Assembly: GCA_023954415.1 (NCBI GenBank) | Contig: JAMLIB010000011.1 | Span: 1-64,000, forward strand | DNA: 64,000 bases | Direction: 5' to 3' | Source: Trueperaceae bacterium | Lineage (GTDB): Bacteria > Deinococcota > Deinococci > Deinococcales > Trueperaceae | The notes under the pieces: generated by a model | Databases searched by the model: none | Seen by the model: only the letters and a program-made list of their open reading frames with translations | Told to the model about the DNA's origin: nothing | Position numbers and translations under genes: made by a program | Shown: in pieces, positions 33,753 through 42,563 of the stretch | How the letters are laid out: the number at the start of each line of letters is the position of its first letter | Numbering within the stretch: the first letter of the stretch is position 1

Positions 33753-34805
33753 ATGCCGTTTCGCATCAAGGTCTCACTCGTCATCGTGGCGCTGCTCGTC
33801 GCGCTGGTGGTCATCGTGCCCCTCGTCGTGCCTGTCGGCGCCCCCACCGGCACGCGGCCGCTGGCGGAGGTCGTGGCGCAGGCCGCTCGGCCGGACGCCG
33901 GCCTCGTGCCGGCCGGGGCGGTCGAGCTCTACGCCGTGCAACGCCCCTACTCCGGGCCAGGGACCGCTCCCATCTCGTTCGTGCTCCTGCACGCTTACGG
34001 CTCAAACGCGTTCTCGTTCGACCTCGTCCTCGACGACCTGGCGCGGTACGGCGACGTCGTGGCCTTCGACCGCCCCGGCTTCGGCCTGAGCGAGCGGCCG
34101 ACCCCGTCCGCCTCGGGCGCGGGCGCCGACCCGTACTCTGAGGCGGCGCAAGTCGAGCAGACGGTGGCGCTGATCGAGCGCCTCGGCCTCTCGGACGTCG
34201 TGCTCGTCGGCGACAACGCCGGCGGGGTGCTCGCGCTCGAGGTGGCCATCGCCAGGCCGGACCTGGTCGCGGGCCTCGTGTTGGTCGGCACGCCGGCGTA
34301 CCTGCTGCAACAGGGCGGGGGCGCCCCCAAGTGGGTCCTGCGCACGCCGCAGCTCGCCCGCCTCGGACCCGTCTTCATGCGCCAGCTCGCCGGCCAGCCG
34401 GGCGAGCAGCTGTACGCGGGCGCCTGGTTCGACGCGAGCAGGATCACGCCCGGCCAGCGCGCGGCGCGGTCCGTCGGTACCACCGTCGAAGGGTGGGACG
34501 CGGCCCTATGGCAGGTGACCCTCGCCGGCGCCCCGCGGAGCCTCGAAGGGCGCCTGGGCGGCGTGGTGGCGCCGGCACTCGTGCTGGTCGGCGCGGCGGC
34601 CGGCAGCGTGCCGGCGAGCGAGTCGGAACGCCTCGCGGCCGAGCTCCCAAGCGCTACCCTGGAACACCTCGACGCCTGCGGCGACCTCCCGCAGGAGGAG
34701 TGCCCGGGGCAGTTCGTCGACCTCGTCACGACGTGGTTGGCGGACCAGGGGCCGGCAGGCGCACGGTACACTCGCCCTCATGGATCTGCTGAAGAGACTG
34801 AGTGA
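33753..34805 (+). CDS. membrane-anchored alpha/beta-hydrolase-fold protein lacking the catalytic triad
   Basis: 350 residues. One N-terminal helix (VSLVIVALLVALVVIVPLVV) anchors an extracytoplasmic alpha/beta-hydrolase domain with FVLLHAYGSNAFSFD and VVAFDRPGFGLSERP. The nucleophile elbow reads VGDNAGG with Asn155 where serine is expected; the acid position is in GAAAGSVP, normally G-x-D; the histidine region is DACGDLPQEECP, with Asp311 where relatives have GHLPQEE. All three triad positions are changed, so it is probably not a hydrolase and may bind a ligand or partner instead. Its 3' end overlaps the M42 peptidase start and contains that gene's -10 box. Confidence 0.8.
   Translation: MPFRIKVSLVIVALLVALVVIVPLVVPVGAPTGTRPLAEVVAQAARPDAGLVPAGAVELYAVQRPYSGPGTAPISFVLLHAYGSNAFSFDLVLDDLARYGDVVAFDRPGFGLSERPTPSASGAGADPYSEAAQVEQTVALIERLGLSDVVLVGDNAGGVLALEVAIARPDLVAGLVLVGTPAYLLQQGGGAPKWVLRTPQLARLGPVFMRQLAGQPGEQLYAGAWFDASRITPGQRAARSVGTTVEGWDAALWQVTLAGAPRSLEGRLGGVVAPALVLVGAAAGSVPASESERLAAELPSATLEHLDACGDLPQEECPGQFVDLVTTWLADQGPAGARYTRPHGSAEETE
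34767..34772 (+). promoter_or_regulatory. -10 box of M42 peptidase gene, inside the upstream gene
   Basis: TACACT ends 7 bases before ATG 34780 and lies within the 3' coding part of the hydrolase-like gene. Confidence 0.5.
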
Positions 34806-35835
34806 AGCGCCCGGGGTGCCGGGGCGCGAGGAGCAGGTGCGCGCCGTCGTGCGCGCCGAGCTGAGCGGCCTGGTCGACGAGCTGAGCGTCGACGCCTTCG
34901 GGAACCTGACCGCCGTCAAGCGCAGCGCCAAGCCCGGCGCGCCCAAGGTGATGGTGGCCGCTCACATGGACGAGATCGGCTTCCTCGTCAGGCACATCGA
35001 CGACAAGGGTTTCCTGCGCGTGCAGCAGCTGGGCGGCTTCGACCCGCGCAACCTCTTCGCGCGCCAGGTGCTCGTGCACGCCTCCGTCTCCGGCGAGACG
35101 CTCGTCGGCGTCATGAACCCGGCTGGCAAGCCCATTCACATCAGCACGCCGGAAGAGCGCACGAAGGTGCCGACGCTCGATCAGTTCTACGTCGACCTCG
35201 GCTTGAGCGGCGAGCAGGTCAAGGCGAAGGTGCGCCTCGGCGACATGATCACGCTCAGGCAGCAGTTCGAAGACCTGGGCGCCGTCGTCACGGGCAAGGC
35301 GCTCGACGACCGCACGGGCTGCTGGATCCTCATCGAGACCATCAAGCGCCTCGACGCGGCGAGCATGGCGACGGACCTCTACGCCGTCTTCACCACCCAG
35401 GAAGAGGTCGGCCTCCGCGGCGCCAAGACGGGCGCGTACGCGGTCGCGCCCGACGTCGGCATCGCGCTCGACACGACGCTGGCGGTCGACACGCCCGAGA
35501 TCCCCGAGCACCTGCGCGTCACGCAGCTCGGCAAGGGTACGGCGTTGAAGGTGATGGACTCCAGCATCATCAGCACCCGCTGGCTACTCGATCACTTCAT
35601 AGCGCTGGCCGAGAAGAACGGCATCGCCTACCAGCTCGAGGTCCTGCCGCTCGGCGGCAACGACGCCGCCGCCCTGCAAACGGCCCGCGAGGGCGCGCCG
35701 TCGTTCACCATCTCCACGCCGTCGCGTTACGTCCATACCGTCACCGAGATGGTCTCGAAGGCGGACCTCGAGTGCGCCGTCCAGCTCCTGACGGCGTTCC
35801 TGCGCGAAGGCGTCCAGCTCGGTGGCCGCGACTGA
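34780..35835 (+). CDS. M42-family metallo-aminopeptidase
   Basis: 351-residue cytoplasmic dinuclear-metal peptidase of the M42 family (tetrahedral aminopeptidase group, sometimes called FrvX or endoglucanase M in older annotation). Metal ligands and catalytic acids are in AAHMDEIGF, ALDDRTGCW, TTQEEVGLRGA, ALDTT and the C-terminal SRYVHTVTEM. Removes N-terminal residues from peptides. Overlaps the hydrolase-like gene by 26 bases but has its own -10 box. Confidence 0.93.
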   Translation: MDLLKRLSEAPGVPGREEQVRAVVRAELSGLVDELSVDAFGNLTAVKRSAKPGAPKVMVAAHMDEIGFLVRHIDDKGFLRVQQLGGFDPRNLFARQVLVHASVSGETLVGVMNPAGKPIHISTPEERTKVPTLDQFYVDLGLSGEQVKAKVRLGDMITLRQQFEDLGAVVTGKALDDRTGCWILIETIKRLDAASMATDLYAVFTTQEEVGLRGAKTGAYAVAPDVGIALDTTLAVDTPEIPEHLRVTQLGKGTALKVMDSSIISTRWLLDHFIALAEKNGIAYQLEVLPLGGNDAAALQTAREGAPSFTISTPSRYVHTVTEMVSKADLECAVQLLTAFLREGVQLGGRD

Positions 35836-35916
35836 CCGACCCGGGGCGCTGACGACCACCGGTCGGGCGGCCGGTGGCGGGGTGGTCTGGCGCGCCGCGC
35901 CCGCCGGGGCTCCCCC

Positions 35917-36660
35917 GTGATCATCGGGGTGATAAGCGACGTGCACGCGAACGTCATCGCCCTGGAGGCCGCCCTGACGGCCATGAAGCGTCGCGGGGTC
36001 GACACGGTCGTATGCCTCGGCGACCTGGTCGGCTACGGACCGGCGCCGAACGAGACGCTCGACCTCATCCGCTCCGAGCACGTCATGTGCACCATGGGCG
36101 CGGCCGACGAGCGGCTCGCGTACGGCTTCGCGGCCTCGGGCAAGCGCAGGCGTGGCGTGGCCGACGACATCCTCGCCTGGACGCTCGGCGTCCTGGAGCC
36201 GGGGCACCTGACGTTCCTCAGGAGCCTGCCCATCCAGAAGCGCCTCTCTACGCCCGTCGGGTGGCTACGCTTCTTCCACGGCACGGCCGACGACACGGGC
36301 GAGCCGCTGAACCTCAACCAGGACCCCCACTCGTTGACGCGGCTCCTGGAGAGGAACCGCTGCACGGTCCTGGCGGCCGGCGGCACGCACGTGCCGTTCT
36401 TCCGCCGCGTAGGGCCGACGGGTCTGGTGGTCAACCCCGGCTCCGTCGGCCTGTCGCTCAACGGCGAGCCCGGCGCCGACTACGCCGTGCTGACCATCCA
36501 GGAGGGCTCCGTCGAGATCGAGATGGACAAGGTCGAGTACGACTACGCGGCCGTGGCGTTCGAGATCGTCGCCTGGGGCATCTCGCCCATGGTCGCGGAG
36601 GCGGTCCAGATGGGCCGCCTGCCGGAGAACCTCGCGGGGCAGGACGAAGGCAGGACCTAG
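35917..36660 (+). CDS. calcineurin-type metallophosphoesterase
   Basis: 247-residue cytoplasmic phosphoesterase. Metal motifs: SDVHANVIALEAAL, GDLVGYGPAPNE, FFHGTAD, AGGTHVPFFRR and VNPGSVGLS. The usual GNHD block is changed to GAADER, which removes a typical metal ligand. This pattern occurs in a subfamily of YfcE/ApaH-like proteins and activity probably remains. GTG start. The 3' end is 5 bases from the stop of the convergent thiolase gene. Confidence 0.85.
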   Translation: MIIGVISDVHANVIALEAALTAMKRRGVDTVVCLGDLVGYGPAPNETLDLIRSEHVMCTMGAADERLAYGFAASGKRRRGVADDILAWTLGVLEPGHLTFLRSLPIQKRLSTPVGWLRFFHGTADDTGEPLNLNQDPHSLTRLLERNRCTVLAAGGTHVPFFRRVGPTGLVVNPGSVGLSLNGEPGADYAVLTIQEGSVEIEMDKVEYDYAAVAFEIVAWGISPMVAEAVQMGRLPENLAGQDEGRT

Positions 36661-36665
36661 GCTCC

Positions 36666-37838
36666 TCAGGCCAGCTCGAGCCCGAGGGCCAACCCCTCGC
36701 CGCCGCCGATGCAGATGCTCGCCACGCCGCGGCGCTTGCCGCTCAGCCGCAACGCGTTCATGAGGGTCACGAGGATGCGGGCCCCGGACGCCCCGATCGG
36801 GTGACCGAGGGCCACGGCGCCGCCCAGTACGTTCACCCTGGCGGCGCTCAGGCCGAACTCCGCCATGACGGCCATCGGCACCACGCTGAACGCCTCGTTC
36901 ACCTCGAAGAGGTCGACGCTCTCGGGCGTCCAGCCCAGCTTGGCGAACAGCTTGCGCGTCGCCTCGACGGGCGCGACGGTGAACCACTCCGGTGCCACGG
37001 CGGCGCCTGCCCAGCCGTGGATGCGGGCGAGCACGGGCATGCCACGGCTCGTGGCGACGCCCTCGCTCGTGACGACCAACGCCGCCGCCCCGTCGTTCAA
37101 GGTGCTTGCGTTGGCGGCCGTGATCGTGCCGGTCGGCTCGAACGCGGGCCGCAGCTTGAGCATCTTCTCGAAGTCGACCTGGCTCGGCCCCTCGTCGTGC
37201 TCGACCCTGACGGTTCCCCGGCGCCCGGCCACCTCGACGGGCACGATCTCGGCCGCGAACGTGCCGCCCTCGACGGCCGCCTGCGCGCGGCGGTAGGAGC
37301 GCTCGGCGTACTCGTCCTGCGCGGCGCGCGAGAAGGAGTACTTGGCGGCGCAGAGCTCGGCGCACGAGCCCATGTGCTTGTCACCGTAGGCGTCCCAGAG
37401 GCCGTCGTGGATGAGCGAGTCGACGAGCTTGGCGTCGCCGAGGCGCAGGCCTGCGCGCGCGCCGAGCGTCAGGTACGGGGCGTTCGTCATGGACTCCATG
37501 CCGCCCGCCACCACCACCTCCGCGTCGCCGGTCAGGACCGCCCTGCCGGCCTGGATCACGGACTCCAGGCCGGACCCGCACATCTTGTTCAGCGTCACGG
37601 CCGGCGTGGCCTGCGAGAGCCCTGCGTGGATGGCGGCCTGGCGGGCCGGCGCCTGGCCCTGGCCGGCCTGCAGGACGTTGCCGAGGAGCACGGCGTCGAC
37701 GCCGTCAGGCGCCACGCCGGCGCGGCGCACGGCCTCGGCCACCGCCGCCGCGCCGAGGCGGGCCGCCGGCACGGTAGCGAACGCGCCCTGGAACGCGCCC
37801 ATGGGTGTGCGCACGGCGCTGGAGATGACCAGGTTCAT
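36666..37838 (-). CDS. acetyl-CoA acetyltransferase (thiolase)
   Basis: 390-residue cytoplasmic thiolase. Nucleophilic cysteine in NKMCGSGLESVIQAG, EVNEAFSVVPMAVM, the histidine in GGAVALGHPIGASGARIL, and the second catalytic cysteine in CIGGGEGLALGLE. Condenses two acetyl-CoA or cleaves acetoacetyl-CoA; fits with the hydroxybutyryl-CoA dehydrogenase and hydratase genes 4-5 kb away. GGAGG precedes ATG 37838. Transcribed alone on the minus strand. Confidence 0.95.
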   Translation of the reverse strand: MNLVISSAVRTPMGAFQGAFATVPAARLGAAAVAEAVRRAGVAPDGVDAVLLGNVLQAGQGQAPARQAAIHAGLSQATPAVTLNKMCGSGLESVIQAGRAVLTGDAEVVVAGGMESMTNAPYLTLGARAGLRLGDAKLVDSLIHDGLWDAYGDKHMGSCAELCAAKYSFSRAAQDEYAERSYRRAQAAVEGGTFAAEIVPVEVAGRRGTVRVEHDEGPSQVDFEKMLKLRPAFEPTGTITAANASTLNDGAAALVVTSEGVATSRGMPVLARIHGWAGAAVAPEWFTVAPVEATRKLFAKLGWTPESVDLFEVNEAFSVVPMAVMAEFGLSAARVNVLGGAVALGHPIGASGARILVTLMNALRLSGKRRGVASICIGGGEGLALGLELA

Positions 37839-37939
37839 GGGAGTACCTCCGGTCGACCGGCTGCCGCTGACGGTGACGCGCGAGCGCCCCCGGCGCGTGC
37901 CGGTGTCGAGTTACCGCCAGCGTACTAGGCGGACGGCCG

Positions 37940-38857
37940 TCAGCGTCTGAACGTGACGACGGCCTGCGTGCCACGCCACTCGACCTGCAGGGGCGCGTAG
38001 AGGTCGAAGCCGGCCGGCAGGAGGACCACGCCGGCCACCGGCTCCTCGGGCCCGACGCTGTCCGCGGCGCCGCTCACCACCAGCAGGCGGTACGGGTAGC
38101 GGACCTCGAGCTCCCTGTCGCCTTGGGAGAACCGCAGCGCCGGCTCCCACGCGCCTTCTGCGAGCGCCACGACCTGGAGGAGGAGCAGGCTGTCGCCCGC
38201 CCCGGCGGTCTGCGCGGCCTCGTCGAGGACCGCGTCGACGGCGCGGGTCAGGTCGGGCCTGGCGATGGGCAGTAGCGCCAGGTCGAGGAGCGAGAGGCTG
38301 ACGTCGCCGTCGAAGAAGCGCAGGACCGGCACCTCGCCGGGCAGCACGTCGGCCTCCCACGGCGCGCCGTCGCCGTCCTCAGCGGCGACCCGGGTGGGCG
38401 GGCTCGTGCCCGGGAACGGCTCGAGCGCGAGCCGGAACTCCTCGCCGCCGACGGTGACGGCGTCGGTCGTGGCCGACGCGGCGGCGTCGGGCGCGGGCGC
38501 GACCCCGAGGAGGTCGAGCGCAGACAGGGGCGCCCACCAGTCGGAGTCGACCTCGATGACCGGCGCGCTCAAGCTCACATCGACGGGGCCGGGATCGCCG
38601 GGGCGTTGCTGCAGCGCGTCGGAGGAGCCGGCGAAGAACGTGACCACCCCTTGGGCACCCCTGAACGTGAGCGCCGTGCCGTCCGACGTCGCGACGGCGC
38701 CGCTGGCCCGCGCCAAGGTCGTCAGCTCGACGTACAGGGTGCCGGCGTTGCGCGCGGCGCGCAACGTCCGCCCGGCCGGGCTTTGCGCTGCGCTCGCCGC
38801 GAGTGCGAGGAGGATGACGAGCGCTAGCGCCGTGCGACACGCGTACGGGTACTGCAT
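37940..38857 (-). CDS. exported protein of unknown function
   Basis: 305 residues. N-terminal signal peptide (MQYPYACRTALALVILLALAASAAQS) followed by repeated beta-rich units: NAGTLYVELTTLARASGAVATSDGTALTFRG looks like a copper-amine-oxidase-N-type stalk domain, with a second partial copy around SAPVIEVDSDWWAPLSALDLLGV. The C-terminal half holds a helix-rich segment and ends in strands. No catalytic motif. TACGCT 8 bases upstream of ATG 38857 gives a near-leaderless message. Divergent from hflX. Likely a surface or periplasmic protein. Confidence 0.7.
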   Translation of the reverse strand: MQYPYACRTALALVILLALAASAAQSPAGRTLRAARNAGTLYVELTTLARASGAVATSDGTALTFRGAQGVVTFFAGSSDALQQRPGDPGPVDVSLSAPVIEVDSDWWAPLSALDLLGVAPAPDAAASATTDAVTVGGEEFRLALEPFPGTSPPTRVAAEDGDGAPWEADVLPGEVPVLRFFDGDVSLSLLDLALLPIARPDLTRAVDAVLDEAAQTAGAGDSLLLLQVVALAEGAWEPALRFSQGDRELEVRYPYRLLVVSGAADSVGPEEPVAGVVLLPAGFDLYAPLQVEWRGTQAVVTFRR

Positions 38858-38865
38858 CGCGAACG

Positions 38866-38896
38866 AGCGTAGCACGCGCGTCCAGAGCGCTAGAAT
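38866..38896. promoter_or_regulatory. divergent promoters of exported protein gene and hflX
   Basis: Minus strand: TACGCT at 38871-38866, 8 bases before ATG 38857. Plus strand: TAGAAT at 38891-38896, giving hflX a leader of about 75 bases. Confidence 0.5.
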
Positions 38897-38924
38897 GGCC
38901 GCATCGAGGGCGGCTGGGCCGCCC

Positions 38925-38967
38925 CGCGAGGGCCGGCCCGCGTTCGCGGGGCGCCTCGCGAGAGGAG
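38925..38967 (+). promoter_or_regulatory. hflX leader hairpin abutting the ribosome binding site
   Basis: Arms CGCGAGG (38925-38931) and CCTCGCG (38954-38960), with an inner CCCG/CGGG stem (38937-38950). The last paired base is also the first base of the Shine-Dalgarno GAGAGGAG (38960-38967), so folding could limit ribosome access. Confidence 0.5.
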
Positions 38968-38977
38968 TTCGAAGACC

Positions 38978-40705
38978 ATAGAGAAGATCCACGGGCGCAC
39001 GTCCGGCCTGAAGAGCAACCAAGTCAAACGTCTGAGCAACCTGTACCGGCGGCGTGTGCCGCCCGAGGCGGCCGTCACCGGGGAGCTGGCGCGCGCCATG
39101 GCAGAGCTCACGGTCGAGTTGAAGAGGGGGGTGTGCCTGCTCATAGACCGGCGCGGACGGGTGCTCACCGTCGCCGTCGGCGACGCCGCCGACACGCCGC
39201 TGCCGCCGGTGAGGGGCGAGGCCGAGACCCGGCTGTACGGCCTGCGCCTCGTGCACACGCACCTGAAGCCCGGGGGGCTCTCCGGCCCCGACCTCACGAC
39301 GCTCTTCATCAACCGGCTTGACGCCGTGGTGGCCATCGACGTGGGCGAGGCGCGCGACCCGCGCGCCGGCTTCGCGGTCGGGCCGGCGCACCTGGCGTTC
39401 GTCGCGCCCGCGACGAGCGACCAGGAGGACTGGCTAATCGAGGCGCCGCTCAGCATGCGGGCCCTGGAAGAGATCGACTTCCTGGAGCGCGTGCGGGCCC
39501 TCGAGGAGGAGCTGGCCCGCTCCGACGCGGCGCGCGAGGTGACCAGGAGCAGCGCCGAGCGGGCCGTGCTCATCGGCCTCGCCACCCACAAGGAAGGGGC
39601 AGGCGAGACCGAGTCGCGCATGAGTGAGCTCGCCGAGCTGGTGAGGAGCGCCGGCGGCGAGATCGCCGCCACGAGCGTCCAGCACCGCGACCGTTCGGAC
39701 GCGCGCACGCTGGTCGGCGAGGGCAAGCTGCAGGAGGCCGTCTCGCTCGCGTTCCACGAGGACGCCGACCTGCTCGTCTTCGACCGTGAGCTCTCCCCCG
39801 CCCAGGCGCGGGAGATCGAGGCCTTCACGAAGCTCAAGGTGCTCGACCGCACGCAGGTGATCCTAGACATCTTCGCCCAGAACGCCAGGGGGCGCGACGC
39901 GCAGGTGCAGGTCGAGCTCGCGCAGCTCAACTACCAGTTGCCGCGCCTCGCGGGTCGCGGTCAGGCCATGAGCCGGTTGGGTGGCGGCATCGGCACGCGC
40001 GGGCCCGGCGAGACCAAGCTCGAGGTGGACCGCCGCAAGATCCGCGACCGCATCACGAGCCTCGAGGAGACGGTCGACGCGCTCAGTAAACGCCGCAGCG
40101 AGACGCGCAAGCAGCGCAGGCGCGGCAACGTCATGACCGTCGCGCTCGTGGGCTACACGAACGCCGGCAAGTCGACGCTCTTCAACGTCCTCGCGAAATC
40201 GGACGTGCTGGCGCGCGACGCGCTCTTCGCCACGCTGAGGCCCACGAGCCGCGAGGGGTGGCTGCCGGAGCTTGGCGGGGTCGGCGGCAAGGTCGTGTTC
40301 ACCGACACGGTCGGGTTCATCCGCGACCTCCCTGACGAGCTCGTCAACGCCTTCAGGGCCACGCTCGAGGAGCTGCACGACGCCGACCTCCTGCTTCACG
40401 TCGTGGACGGCGCGACCCCCGGGGCGCCCGACCGGGTCGACGCCGTGCGGCGGGTGCTGGCGGACCTCGAGCTCGACGTGCCCAGCCTCGTCGTTCTCAA
40501 CAAGCTCGACGCCGCCGAGCGCGAGGTCATCGCGGAGCTCGGCCGCAGGTACGACGCCGTGGCCGTGTCGGCCGCTACTGGTGAGGGGCTCGCCGGCCTG
40601 CGCAGGGCGTTGGCCGAACGCCTTGGCGCTCCCGCCGAGCCGCCGCGGGGCGTCGCCGAGCCCCCGGGTCTCACGCCACTCGGCGGTACTCCGCACGGCA
40701 GCTAG
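38978..40705 (+). CDS. hflX: HflX-family ribosome-associated GTPase, probable ATA start
   Basis: 575-residue GTPase that binds the 50S subunit and helps dissociate stalled ribosomes. An N-terminal domain is followed by the glycine-rich GRGQAMSRLGGGIGTRGPGETKLE, a coiled coil and the G domain: GYTNAGKST, DTVGFIRDLP, NKLD. The HflX-like N terminus IEKIHGRTSGLKSNQVKRLSNLYRRRVPPE starts at ATA 38978, 10 bases after GAGAGGAG; no ATG, GTG or TTG lies in frame between the -10 box and this point. The next possible start, GTG 39056, would drop 26 residues that look conserved. I therefore place the start at ATA. Confidence 0.88.
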   Translation: MEKIHGRTSGLKSNQVKRLSNLYRRRVPPEAAVTGELARAMAELTVELKRGVCLLIDRRGRVLTVAVGDAADTPLPPVRGEAETRLYGLRLVHTHLKPGGLSGPDLTTLFINRLDAVVAIDVGEARDPRAGFAVGPAHLAFVAPATSDQEDWLIEAPLSMRALEEIDFLERVRALEEELARSDAAREVTRSSAERAVLIGLATHKEGAGETESRMSELAELVRSAGGEIAATSVQHRDRSDARTLVGEGKLQEAVSLAFHEDADLLVFDRELSPAQAREIEAFTKLKVLDRTQVILDIFAQNARGRDAQVQVELAQLNYQLPRLAGRGQAMSRLGGGIGTRGPGETKLEVDRRKIRDRITSLEETVDALSKRRSETRKQRRRGNVMTVALVGYTNAGKSTLFNVLAKSDVLARDALFATLRPTSREGWLPELGGVGGKVVFTDTVGFIRDLPDELVNAFRATLEELHDADLLLHVVDGATPGAPDRVDAVRRVLADLELDVPSLVVLNKLDAAEREVIAELGRRYDAVAVSAATGEGLAGLRRALAERLGAPAEPPRGVAEPPGLTPLGGTPHGS

Positions 40706-40708
40706 CGT
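40703..40708 (+). promoter_or_regulatory. ubiD -10 box, leaderless
   Basis: TAGCGT, overlapping the hflX stop codon, ends 6 bases before ATG 40715. Confidence 0.5.
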
Positions 40709-40714
40709 GGCAGC

Positions 40715-42562
40715 ATGAGCCTCACCGACCTACGCGCCTACGTCGCCCTGCTGGAGGAGCGCGGCCAGCTGGTCCGCGTCAGGCGGCCAGTGTCGACGTA
40801 CCTCGAGATGGCCGAGATCGCCGACCGCCTGGTGAAGGGCGGCGGCCCGGCTGTCCTGTTCGAGCGGCCCGTCGACCGCGACGGCAGGAGCATGAGCGTT
40901 CCCGTCGTGATGAACCTGTTCGGCACCAGGGAGCGCATGGCCATGGCGCTCGGCGTGGCGACGCTCGACGACGTCGGCGAGCGCATCCGGGCGCTCATGG
41001 ACGTCAAGCTCGGTGGCGGCCTCCTTGGCCTCATGTCGAACCTCCCCAAGCTCCGCGAGGTGGCCACGCTGCCGCCGAAGCGGGTGCGCACCGCCCCCGC
41101 GCAGCAGGTCGTGGCGCGCGGCGCGGAGGTCGACCTGACCAAGCTGCCCGTGCTGACGACGTGGCCGAAGGACGGCGGGCCGTTCGTGACGCTGCCGCTC
41201 GTGATCACCCGCGACCCCGAGAAGGGCGACGTCAACGTCGGCATGTACCGCATGCAGGTCCTGGACCAGCGGAGCACGGCCATGCACTGGCAGCGGCACA
41301 AGACGGGCGCCCGCCACCTGGAGTCGGCCCGGCGCCGCGGCGAACCGCTCGCGGTGGCCGTGGCCATCGGCGGCGATCCGGCCCTCATCTACGCGGCCAC
41401 GGCGCCGCTGCCGCCCGTGCCGGGCGTTAACGAGTACTCGCTGACGGGCTTCCTGCGTGGCAAGGCGTTGGAGGTCGTGAAGGGTGTCAGCGTCGACCTG
41501 GACGTGCCTGCGCACGCCGAGATCGTCCTCGAGGGGTACGTCGACCCCTTCGAGGAGCCCGTCGTGGAGGGGCCGTTCGGCGACCACACGGGCTTCTACA
41601 CGCTGCCCGACCTCTACCCGCGCTTCCACGTCACGGCGCTCACCACGCGCGTCGACCCCCTCTACCCCGCCACCGTCGTCGGACGCCCGCCCATGGAGGA
41701 CGCCTACCTCATCGAGGCGAGCGAGCGCATCTTCCTGGAGCCGGCGCGCCTCATCCTCCCCGAGATCGCCGACTACCACATGCCGCCGGCCGGCATCGCC
41801 CACAACCTCGTGAACGTCCTGATCCGGAAGAGCTACCCGGGCCAGGCCTACAAGGTCGCGAACGGCCTCCTCGGTCTCGGGCAGATGATGTTCGCCAAGG
41901 TCATCCTCGTGGCCGACGCGCAGGACGCCGACCCGCGCGACCACCTCGGGTTCTGGCGCCACGTCATCGCCAGGGCGGTGCCGGGGCGCGACAGCCAGTT
42001 CGCCAAGGGGCCCATCGACGTCCTCGATCACTCGAGCAGGGCGTTCAGCTACGGCTCGAAGCTCATCCTGGACGGCACGAGCAAGGCGCCGGAGGAGCGT
42101 GGCGCCCAGGGCGGCGAGGGCGCGGCGTTCGAGCCGAACCCCGAGCGCGCCGCCGCCGAGCTGCCCGCTCACGCCGAGATCCTCGATCAGCACCAGGTGG
42201 CCGGCGGCTTCTGGTTCATCACGACGCGCAAGGAGCGCCCCGGCCAGGGCAGGCACCTGGGCGAGTGGGCCGCGCGGCAGGCCGCGGTGGGAGGCGTGCG
42301 TGTCATCGCCGTGCTCGACGAGCTGTGCGACCCCCGCGACTTCGAGGACTGCGTGTGGACGCTCCTCAACAACATCGACCCGGAGCGCGACGTGCAGGTG
42401 ATCAAGAGCGCCGACGGCGCCCCGGTGTTCACCATGGACGGCACCCCCAAGCTGAGCGCGGAAGGGTTCGCGCGCGACTGGCCGGAGAAGCTCGTCATGC
42501 CTGAAGAGGTCAAGCGGCGGGTCGACGCGTTGTGGCCGGAGCTCGTCGAGGGGGGCGCTTAG
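40715..42562 (+). CDS. UbiD-family prenylated-FMN decarboxylase
   Basis: 615-residue cytoplasmic decarboxylase that needs prenylated FMN from a UbiX partner. Hallmarks: MNLFGTRERMAMALG, PFVTLPLVITRDPEKGDVNVGMYRMQ, the EGPFGDHTGFY glutamate region and KSYPGQAYKVANGLLGLGQMMFAK. An insertion near residue 455-480 (EERGAQGGEGAAFEPNPE) precedes the C-terminal domain. Lineages of this type make menaquinone through futalosine, where a UbiD homologue decarboxylates a late intermediate, so that role is a sensible inference. No ubiX nearby. Confidence 0.92.
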   Translation: MSLTDLRAYVALLEERGQLVRVRRPVSTYLEMAEIADRLVKGGGPAVLFERPVDRDGRSMSVPVVMNLFGTRERMAMALGVATLDDVGERIRALMDVKLGGGLLGLMSNLPKLREVATLPPKRVRTAPAQQVVARGAEVDLTKLPVLTTWPKDGGPFVTLPLVITRDPEKGDVNVGMYRMQVLDQRSTAMHWQRHKTGARHLESARRRGEPLAVAVAIGGDPALIYAATAPLPPVPGVNEYSLTGFLRGKALEVVKGVSVDLDVPAHAEIVLEGYVDPFEEPVVEGPFGDHTGFYTLPDLYPRFHVTALTTRVDPLYPATVVGRPPMEDAYLIEASERIFLEPARLILPEIADYHMPPAGIAHNLVNVLIRKSYPGQAYKVANGLLGLGQMMFAKVILVADAQDADPRDHLGFWRHVIARAVPGRDSQFAKGPIDVLDHSSRAFSYGSKLILDGTSKAPEERGAQGGEGAAFEPNPERAAAELPAHAEILDQHQVAGGFWFITTRKERPGQGRHLGEWAARQAAVGGVRVIAVLDELCDPRDFEDCVWTLLNNIDPERDVQVIKSADGAPVFTMDGTPKLSAEGFARDWPEKLVMPEEVKRRVDALWPELVEGGA

Positions 42563-42563
42563 G

